Of a DNA stretch of 64,000 nt, positions 56,300 to 64,000 are shown piece by piece. How positions within the stretch are numbered: position 1 is the first letter of the stretch; every line of letters starts with the position of its first letter. The stretch lies in NCBI GenBank assembly GCA_018296165.2, contig JACKQL020000151.1, positions 28,266 to 92,265 of the forward strand, written 5' to 3'. The notes under the pieces were generated by a model. It did no database searches and was not told where the DNA came from. It saw only the letters and a program-made list of their open reading frames with translations. Position numbers and translations under genes: made by a program. The DNA is from Termitomyces sp. T153 (taxonomy: Eukaryota; Basidiomycota; Agaricomycetes; Agaricales; Lyophyllaceae).

Positions 56300-56957
56300 T
56301 GCAAGCAGGTGGAGATGCTAATGGCAGCATTGATGGCATGGGAGGGGGAGCTTTGACAGGCAAGGGAGGATTGAGACGCAGTGCAGGCAGAGAAGGAGGC
56401 GTTGGAGCAGGTGTGGAACACCTCAGTACGGGTAGCACCAGAGCGAGTGCCAGAGGTATGGGGCTTGCAGGAGCATCTGACACAGTGGGAGGTGTGGCCC
56501 ACGGAGGAGGTGGAGGAGTGGGAAATGGCACTGGAGGGTGGTCTGCTATGGGCGGAGTTGGAGGTAGCAAGGCAGAGGGAGGATTGGCTGGCTAACGAGG
56601 CCGCTTCAGGGCGCGTGGGGATTCTTCGTAAGTGTCATTGTGTTGGGGGCCAGGTTGGGTGTGGGAGCACTGGGTTCTCTTGAACAGTGCCTCCACAGCA
56701 TTTGCATTGATCCAAGACAGGTTGGCGCAGATGCCTGGGGGTCAGCCTCCAGAGTTGCAGCAGGGGATGGCGAGGGTGGGGAGGTTGCTGGCGGGGCATC
56801 GACAGCATAATGCAGTGGCCCTGGGGTCATGGTGGGAAGTGGCAGCGGACATGGAGGAGGCTTTGCTGGGGCTGGTGGTGGTCTTGGTGGTGGTCTGGGC
56901 CCAGATGGAGATTGATTTGGGGGTAGGGATGGCGGGGGTTCCAGGGGAAGAGTGAGG
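56300..56957 (+). CDS. Family A antisense gene, CpG-rich C-terminal copy
   Basis: Reading from about 56,300 (one TGA near 56,372 at a likely Arg codon), then QAEKEALEQVWNTS, LQEHLTQWEVWPTEEVEE, ELEVARQREDWLANEAAS, ending at a GTAAGT donor at about 56,628. After an intron to a CCACAG acceptor near 56,697 it continues FALIQDRLAQMPGGQPPEL, GSWWEVAADMEEALL, WAQMEIDLG to TGA at 56,955-56,957. The first part is Glu- and Trp-rich, helical and possibly coiled-coil. The decayed copy at 47.3-47.7 kb has the same second exon (DGLAQMPGELPPEL, GAWWEVATDV) and splice sites. The N-terminal Cys-rich exons are missing here. Confidence 0.6.
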
Positions 56958-57199
56958 GGGCGGCTGGGCCCCGCTTCTTGTCATCTTTGAGTTTACTGCC
57001 CCGTTCCACCTTTTATTGTATATTTTTTGTACTTTTCAATGCTTCCTCATTGTTCCTGGGTGTGTGAAGTGAGACTTTAATTTGTGTGAGGGTGAGGTAA
57101 GCAAAACATGCAGGGGTGCTGGTGGGAGTTGAATCCCTAGTGGATCCAGAGGTGGGGGTTAGGCCCACTAGTGCCATCTGTGCCGGCTAGCCCTGGGGT

Positions 57200-58930
57200 T
57201 GTCAGGGTGGGGTGGAGTGCCATAGGAAGAGTTCTAAGGCTCAGCGGGGGTGTTAGGAGTCTTCCTGCAGAGTTCTGTGGCATTTTTTTTGGCGGCATTG
57301 CTGGGTTTGATTCTCGGGGTCTTGGACCCAGGGTGTAGGGGTTTTCCTCAGTCTGTAGCAGAGACGTGTGTTGTGCTGGTTCAAGGGGGTGGACCTCCAG
57401 GTCTCTGACATGTGTCCGGGGTGGTTGGGGCTTCGGTCTTTTGTTGGTGTGGCTGGCAGGAGGGGCGGGGTCTTCCGGCAGTCCGGCCTTTGTGCCGACA
57501 TGGGTGGCAGGGTGGTGGGGGTCCTTTTTTGATGATGGTGGGGGTGGCAGGGTGAGGTTTGTCCTCTGGGCGCAGTTGGTCGGAGGAGGGAGTCCCTAGT
57601 GGCTTAGTGGCAGAGCCCCCGGGGTAGGGTGATCCCTGTAGTAAATTTGCAGGAGGCTGTTTTCTGTGCCATCTGTGCTGTGGGATTGGTCAGCATGGAG
57701 GCAGTGGTACTCCCTCAGGATTGCAATTCCTTAGTTGAGGATGCCCAGAGGTTTTCATTTGGTGGGGTTGTGCGGGGTGAGCTCCAGAGTATTGTATTTG
57801 GTGAAGGGCACTCAGGATTGGGCTTTGCTGTGCTCCGGGGTGTTGGTCTGGGTTGAAGTCATGCTCCAGAGTACTGCATCTGTGGGCGGGCATGTTTGGG
57901 TGGTGCTTTGGTGTGCTCCGGAGTGTCAATGACCAAGGGGGTGGGGTGCGGGGTGATCAGTCCCGACCAGTTCCTTTGGGTCCAGAGCTGAAATTTGAGG
58001 TTCCGGGTCATCTACATGACATTGCTTTCCTGACCAAGGGTAAGTCCAGAGACAGACAGAGGGGTCTTATGTATTTCTGACACTCCCTAGAGTTTGGAGG
58101 TCTGTTGGGGTTGTATTGGTGGATGCTTCTTTGGGCAGGGGCAGTGTGGGGGTTGGTTGGAGAATGGATCGCTTCAGTGGAGATGCTTCAGGGCTCATTC
58201 CGTGGGTTGTTCCTTCTGGGGGTCGGTGGTTCCTTCATTGGGGAAGAAGTGGGCAGTCCCGGAGTCAACACAAGGGTCACTCAGTGGGGGTTTGTTAGTT
58301 GTGTTGGCTTTGGGGGTGGTGCGGGCAGAGGAAGGGGTCTGAGGCGCATTTTGTCAGTCTGCCATTCCAAGCACGAGTACCAGGGGTCCATGGTCGATGT
58401 GGGGGTTGGGGTTGGGTCTTAACTTGTTGGTGGGGTTATGTCATGAATTAGAGGGAGAGCTCTGGAGTGGGGGGTTTTTGCGGAGCAGCAGAGTTGTCAT
58501 GTAGGAGTGGCAGTGGCTCCTGGAGCTAAGCTTGGATGGGGGAAGATGGTTGTTCACAATTGTTGGAGGGCAGCAGGGAAGTCGGTCATGGAGAAGCATT
58601 GGTGTGGGACTCCCCGGGAGTCACAGTGGGGTTGGGGCAATTCTTCATTTGTGTTCCAGAGTGGCCTGGAGGTTGTTGCAAATGTGGGGGGGTGGTAGTG
58701 GGGAGAGGCACTGCTTGCTTCTTGGGGAAGGCATCAGCAACTTTTAGGGTACTCCAGAGAGATTACTTCACATGGGGTTTGTTTCTGGTTACTCTATTGA
58801 TGCAGTCCCCGCTCAATAGACATCTCCCGGCATAGGGGCAGGGTTGTACAGAGTATGGGGCTGGCATCGTAGGTCCCCTTGGTTGGATATCAGAGTCAGA
58901 GTGGGGGCTCCAGAGTTGTGTTGCTAGAAT
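57200..58930 (-). mobile_element. Family A internal leader/gag-like segment
   Basis: C-rich on the minus strand, with Pro-rich short frames (for example 57,501-57,253) but no gag motif. Similar to 18,194-18,930. Probably untranslated leader or Pro-rich gag start with an internal deletion junction at about 57,195. Confidence 0.45.
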
Positions 58931-59682
58931 CTGGAGTTCTCTGGTAGTCAGTATATAAGTTGTCGAGTAGCTCTTTGTACTCTAGTCTTGAGATTGCTTA
59001 ATGTTACCTATGGTCTGATTGTTTCTTTCTCGTGTTTTGTGTTTTGTGTTTTGTGTTTCGTGTCTTGTTCTCCTTACTTTCAGTCTCCCGGTCTTATCTC
59101 AGTCTCCCAGTCTTATCTCAGTCTCCTGGTCTCATCTTGTATCCATTTTGTTATTGTTCTCATTATCGTTTTGTATCTCCACTCAAATCTACTCTTGCTC
59201 CATAGCGACTCCATTCCATTTCATCTGATGCTGTCTCGGTGACTCCATCCGGCCATTGTGCCCAAGTCCTCATCAACCTAAACGACCTCACGAACTCTGC
59301 GATTACAATCACGAACCCCGACACTCCTTCACCAGGTCCGAACCTCGCTCTTTGCTTGGTCCTGGACTCCATCAACTCCACTTGATCTCCCATCAAACCC
59401 TGGCTCTGCTCCCATTGATCACACAGCCACCTACTCCTTCACTTCCGCAAATCTCCCATACGGTCTTCTGCCTGAACCCCGCCAAGACCATCCCATTTCC
59501 TTGCAATCCGACTTCTCCGGGCCTCCCTGGATCTGTCCAGATCACATCCCACCGACTATCCGCACAAGCCATCAGTGCCCGGAATGTTTTTGAGTGTGCG
59601 GTTACCAGTGCAAGGGGATCACGCCCGCCTAGTAAGGACTCACCCAGTGCAGCTGAGCCCCTGGGGTCAGCGGAACCTGACA
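58931..59682 (+). mobile_element. Family A LTR, 3' two-thirds, plus
   Basis: From CTGGAGTTCTCTGG through TATATAA (58,952-58,958) to GGAACCTGACA. Aligns with 34,725-35,437 and 49,648-50,270. The first third of the LTR is absent. CpG-containing, so a young copy. Confidence 0.75.
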
Positions 59683-61030
59683 TCCTCCATGGATGTCAGA
59701 GCATATGCTCCTTGGATCGTCAGGACATTTGAGTGGGTTGATCAACAGTCTCTGGAATGATGGTGGGGCTTCTCCCTCCCTTATGTGAACAGGTCAGCAA
59801 TTTTAGAGAACTTTGGGAACTACTTCATATAGGGTCATTCTTCCTATAGTTAGTTTGGGGTAACTCCTATGCTGGGGTTACTTTGTGGGAGGTGGCAGAG
59901 TCTGGTGGTGGAGTTTACGTCTGGGGGTGGTGTGCGGGGAGGGTCAGCATCAAGAGTCTTTAACGTTGGAGGTTCTGGATTGTACGGGAGAAGGTGTTGG
60001 AGTAGTAGGCAGGTGCTGAAGTAGTGGGCAGGGTCTGGAGTTGTTCTTCATTGAGAGTCAGGGTGCCATGGTTCTCCTCATTGACTTTGGGCTGTGCTTC
60101 AAGCAGTGGGGTAGGGGTGCATAGCCATTCCTTTCTTGACTGCCTAGAAGCTCAGGGATTTCTTGGTCTTGTTCTGGGGTTGTTGGGGTCAGGTCGGAGG
60201 CATTGGGGCCCCTTCATTTGTTGGCGGAGGTAACAGCCAAGTCGACCGGGGGGTCCTAACTGATCCTGGAAGTGGGTTCTATAATTGGGGGGTAGCATTG
60301 GTCTTGGAATCTTGCATCATTGTGGATGGGGTTGCTGGGTTGGGTTTGATTCCAGTCGGCGGCAGGGCTAGCTTTGGAGGGTGGACTTTCTTGGGGATGG
60401 GTGTGAAAGTCAGATGATCTGGTGGCGGGGTTCTGCTATTGGGGTTGTGGGCAGACTCAATATTGTTGGGAACCTGCTGGGTCTGTTCCTGATGGCATAT
60501 GGGGCTGCTGTGGGTTGGAGGGTCCAAAGGCAGGGTTCAGGGAATGTGTTCTCAGAGGTCTCGTTGTTGTCTTGGGTGAGGTTGGCAATTGGTCTTTCAT
60601 GTGGTGAGCAATTTTTCATGGCAGGGTTTTTGCTATTGTTGTTGGAGGGATGAGGGTGTGGTGTCAGAGAAGGGTGCGGTGTCGGAGAAGTTGTCAAGCA
60701 CTGGGTTAAATTGTTGCTGGGGTTTTGGGTGAAGCTTTGGTGATGTCGGGGTCGGCCTCTGTAAGGGGCAGAGCTGGTGGAGATGGTGGGGGTGTGTGGG
60801 AGCTGTAAGAGGGTGTCCATGGATAGAGCCATTGTATGGATGTAACTGGGGTGGAAGGGACATTTTGTGTCAGATCCACAACTCAATGTGCCTTGGCAAA
60901 TTGGGTGGGGCAATATGAATCATAGTGGTTTCCAGGCATGGGCCAGTCATAGACATTGGGGTGTTTGTTGGATGTGTGTGCAGGGTTAGTGTAGACATCA
61001 TGAGCAGGATAAGAGGGAGTCTTGAGATTA
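59683..61030 (-). mobile_element. Family A leader with Pro/Thr-rich ORF
   Basis: Sequence directly inside the 5' LTR at 61,031. It contains a 167-codon minus frame (60,913-60,410) with MALSMDTLLQLPHTPTIS and runs of Pro, Thr, Ser and Asn. It could be the start of gag, but has no recognisable domain. Confidence 0.45.
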
Positions 61031-62159
61031 TGTCAGGTTCTGCTGACCACGGGGGCTCAGCTACACTGGGCAAGTCCTTACTAGGCGGACGTGATTCCCT
61101 GCACTGACAACTGGGCACTCGGAGGTGTTCCAAACACTGGGGACTTGTGAGGATAGCCAGGGAAAATTGGTCCAAGCAAGTCTGGGGAGGTTCAGAGGAG
61201 TAGAGGATGAGTTGCAGGGAAGGGGGACGGGCTTGGTGGGGTTCAGGCATAAGTCCATGTGTGAGTATTGTGGGTGTGGAGGAGGCAGAGGCTATGCAGA
61301 TGACAGGAGCGGGGCCAGAGTTCTGATGGGGGATCAACAGGGATTGATGGGGTTTGGAGCCAAGTGTATAGCAGGGTCTGGGGTTGGTAATGAGTGTCAG
61401 AGGTTCGTAATTGTAATGGCGGAGTTTGTGAGGATGTTATGGTGGAGAGGGCTTGGACACAATAGACAGAATCAAACAAGACGAGATGGAGTTGAATGAA
61501 ATGAGACGAAGACGAGAGGAGAACAAGAATAGATTCAGGCAGAGACACAGAATGATAATGAAAAGATAATGGAACAGAGACGAGATAAGACCAGGAGACT
61601 GAAGGAAAATGAGACACAGGACACAAAACACGAAAAGAAACAATCAGAAACACATCAGGTAAGGTAGGTAGATAATCTCAAGACTAGAGTATGAGGAGCT
61701 ACTCTATGTCTTATATACTGACTACTGAAGAGCTCCAGGGATGTCGGCTGTGGTGGTGGGGCTTGGCGGAGCTTGACAGAGTCAATGGGTGTCGGTTACA
61801 ACCAGAGGGCGGGCTGCATTGATATGTTGATGGGATCAATTGCGACGCAGTCCATTCCAAGGTTGTCATAATACCCCAGGGTAAGTTGGGGGAGCCAGGG
61901 TGTTGAGTTGACAACATGTAATGGGGTCAGGCATGGCGGGGAGTGGTCTCAGGGGCTCAGGAAGTCCAGGAGAAATGCTGGCGGCTGCGGGGAAGATGTT
62001 GGAGTTGGCCAGGGGGCCGTCGGAGTTAGCCAAGAATGTGTCAGAGTTAGCCAGAGTTGGCGCGGAGTGCTGGGGAAGTTCAATGAAGTGTTGGGGGGGT
62101 TCCTGGGGAGTGGGGGTTTGTTGGGCGGTGTACAGGGCTTCAGGGAATGGGTTGTGACA
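61031..62159 (-). mobile_element. Family A 5' LTR of the young element
   Basis: 1,129 bp, on the plus strand TGTCAGGTTCTG...GTTGTGACA, with a reverse-strand TATA box (TTATATAC) at 61,711-61,718. It interrupts Copia RT coding at 62,160. Confidence 0.9.
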
Positions 62160-64000
62160 ACTGCAATTGCAATTGAGATATAGAGTGATTCAAGTCTGAT
62201 GACAGCTGCATATGTTTTGTCATAGTCTTCACCTACCACCTGTGAGTACTCCTTAGCTATGAGTCTAGCCTTCCTTCTCTCACAATATTCCCCTCCACAT
62301 CATCCTTATTTGCAAATACCCACTGGCAGCCCATGACCTTCTTTCCTGCAGGGATCTCTGACTCTAGTACTGCCCTCCATACTTTCTGCTCCTCCATGAC
62401 CTGTAACTCTTGCTGGATAGCTGGTAGCCATAAGTTGGGGCAATACATTGCTTCCTTGTAGCTTTTGGGTATGTAGTCATCATCATCCACATCTGCTTTT
62501 GACAGAAGTGCAAGGAATGCATAGGCATCCTGTGCCAAGTATGATGTTGGTAAGTCAGATGCAGGCACTCCTTGCAGTCTATTCAAGCAACAGAGGATGA
62601 TGGCATCAGGTGTAGGCAAGTTTGATATGGCAGCAGTATTAGGCTGTGGTGTCTCTGACAATTTGGGGGCACATTCCATGGCTATATCAGACTCAGCAAC
62701 TTGTGTCCTAGGGGGATGAAGGGGTACACCCTTGCAGATGTGGGGGGCAATGGGCTGGCATGGTGTAAGGAGTCCTGGGGTCTTCAAGGGTGTGGGAGAG
62801 GGTGTGACAGTGGCTAGTAAGTCATCAGCTTCCTCAATAGCTGTGAGAGATCTGTGACCTGATTGTTCATCAAGAATCACATCATGGGAAGTAACTATGT
62901 TCCTCATGGCCTGGTCAAGAAGTCTGTAGCCACCAATGCCTGAGGCATAGCCCACCATGGTGTACTTGACTGAGCATGGGTCAAGTTTTGACTTTATTAG
63001 TTCCTCAGGCACTTTAGCAAAAGCAATTGATCTGAAGGGGTGCAGGTAAGCAACACTGATCCTCTTTACTGTCCACACACACTCAGATATACCATTGGAT
63101 CATGATGAGGGAAGTCAGTTCCTGGTGTAGATTTGCATTGCAGCAGCTTCAGCCCACATGTCCTTTGGGAGACTACTCTCTGCCAGTAAGCATCTCACTC
63201 CCTCTATCACCATGCAGATTGCTCTCTTGATAAACCCATTTTGGGAGTGGGTATAGGGTACCACAGGCTCTAGCACTATGCCATGTTCCATGCAGTATTC
63301 TTCCCACTTCTCATTCAGCCACATATGCCCTGCATCAACTCTCACCATGAGCAATTTTTGTCCTGTTTGACATTCAGATTCTTTGTGGTATGTGGCAAAA
63401 ACTTTGAGGGTAGAGTCAGCATCCTTATGGGTGAGGAAATATCCTGCCAGCCTCAAGGTATGTCCATCAGCACCTAGCATCATGTACAATGCACCACCCA
63501 TTGACTTGGTTGATGCCAGTCCCCACAGGTCAAAGTACATGCAATCATTTGGGTGTTCCTCAATATCCTGCTCACCATCATAAGGTTGCAAAGTATGTTT
63601 TCCATAAATACAGTCTTCACACAACCCTTTGACTTCAAGATTTCCTTTTATGGTGAGGTCATCTACCCAGTTGTTTCTTACTGTAGTCCAAATAGTGTGT
63701 TCTCCAGCATGCCCAAAATGGCAATGCCATCCATCAAGGTCCACCAGGGCCTTAATAGGTGAGGCTACCATAGCTGTTGGGGTGGCAATGGCCTCCAGAA
63801 TATTGAGCAAATACATGCCATTTGTGCTGTTGCCAATAAACACTTCTCTCCCATTTGGGTCACAAAAAACCACCTTTTCTTTTGCAAACACAATTGAGAA
63901 CCCTGTGAGATTGAGTTTCCCAATTGAGATGAGGTTTGCAGATAAATCTGGGGTATGGAGAGCATTTTTAAATAGTAGTTTGGCCTTTCCTTGGTTTGTT
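62160..64000 (-). pseudogene. Ty1/Copia pol: integrase to RT start, partial
   Basis: Enters at the right edge in frame (LHTPDLSANLISIGKLNL). The pre-integrase zinc finger reads WHCHFGHAGEHTI and GLCEDCIYGKHT. The integrase core has DLWGLASTKSMGGALYMMLG, RVDAGHMWLNEKWEEYC and YTHSQNGFIKRAI. Two in-frame TGA codons near 63,117 and 63,102, both at likely Arg positions, precede FRSIAFAKVPEELIKS. The pre-RT region ends KKVMGCQWVFANKDD. After one frameshift near 62,270 RT begins (EYSQVVGEDYDKTYAAVIRLES) and is cut off by the family A LTR. In the integrase, Phe-Ile stands where the DDE Glu is expected (QNGFIKRA). CpG is nearly absent. Confidence 0.85.

Larger units (their letters stand above)
56290..62159 (-). 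mobile_element. Young family A element, pol deleted
   Basis: Minus-oriented. 5' LTR at 62,159-61,031, a long leader/gag-like part (61,030-57,200), then directly the region that lies beyond the chromodomain (57,110-57,195, matching 47,110-47,200) and the antisense gene (56,300-56,957). All of pol is missing and the 3' LTR is lost. CpG content is far higher than in the sequence on both sides. A plus-oriented LTR fragment (58,931-59,682) interrupts it. Confidence 0.7.

Noticed and set aside
58439..58930. Extending the LTR at 58.9-59.7 kb leftward to TGTCATGA at 58,439
   Set aside because: The left part does not resemble other family A LTRs and no target duplication supports that start; similarity begins only near 58,931.

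Overview
The window looks like nuclear DNA of a filamentous basidiomycete, most likely an agaricomycete with a large, transposon-rich genome. The evidence is short GT-AG introns of about 47-75 nt, chromodomain-carrying Ty3/Gypsy elements, a Ngaro/DIRS-like tyrosine-recombinase element, and strong CpG loss in the old transposon sequence. The species cannot be named from the sequence alone. I see no rRNA, tRNA or CRISPR array.

Layout. 1-2 kb: an AG microsatellite and a decayed fragment of a urea-carboxylase-type biotin carboxylase domain. 1.9-5.5 kb: a Ngaro-like element (gag-like ORF, reverse transcriptase/RNase H, recombinase) whose recombinase is broken, with its catalytic half lying inverted. 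5.5-8.0 kb (minus): the remains of a multi-exon P-loop NTPase gene cut off by that inverted fragment. 8.0-11.1 kb: a CpG-normal zone with a degenerate tandem duplication and one predicted small gene. 11.2-56.3 kb: a nested pile of CpG-poor LTR retrotransposons. 56.3-62.2 kb: a younger, CpG-containing, pol-deleted Gypsy copy inserted in a CpG-poor Copia element that runs off the right edge.

Four LTR retrotransposon groups can be told apart. Family A (LTR about 1.13-1.15 kb, TGTCA...TGACA, TATATAA promoter box) is a chromovirus with several fragments and solo LTRs, some nested in other family A copies. Family B (LTR about 350-441 bp, TGTCAGG...CTTACA) has a full-length 6,375-bp copy at 21.5-27.9 kb with a 5-bp target duplication (AGTCC), plus two damaged copies. 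Family C (LTR about 0.57-0.64 kb) at 38.6-46.2 kb keeps a 607-codon RT/RNase H reading frame almost without CpG. Family D is a gag/protease fragment at 13-15.6 kb.

The most interesting observation is that the otherwise unrelated families A and C share one architecture. Between pol and the 3' LTR each carries an apparently spliced gene on the opposite strand, starting about 200 bp inside the 3' LTR and running tail-to-tail toward pol. In family A it appears in four copies, with intron sites preserved between copies. Its function is unknown.
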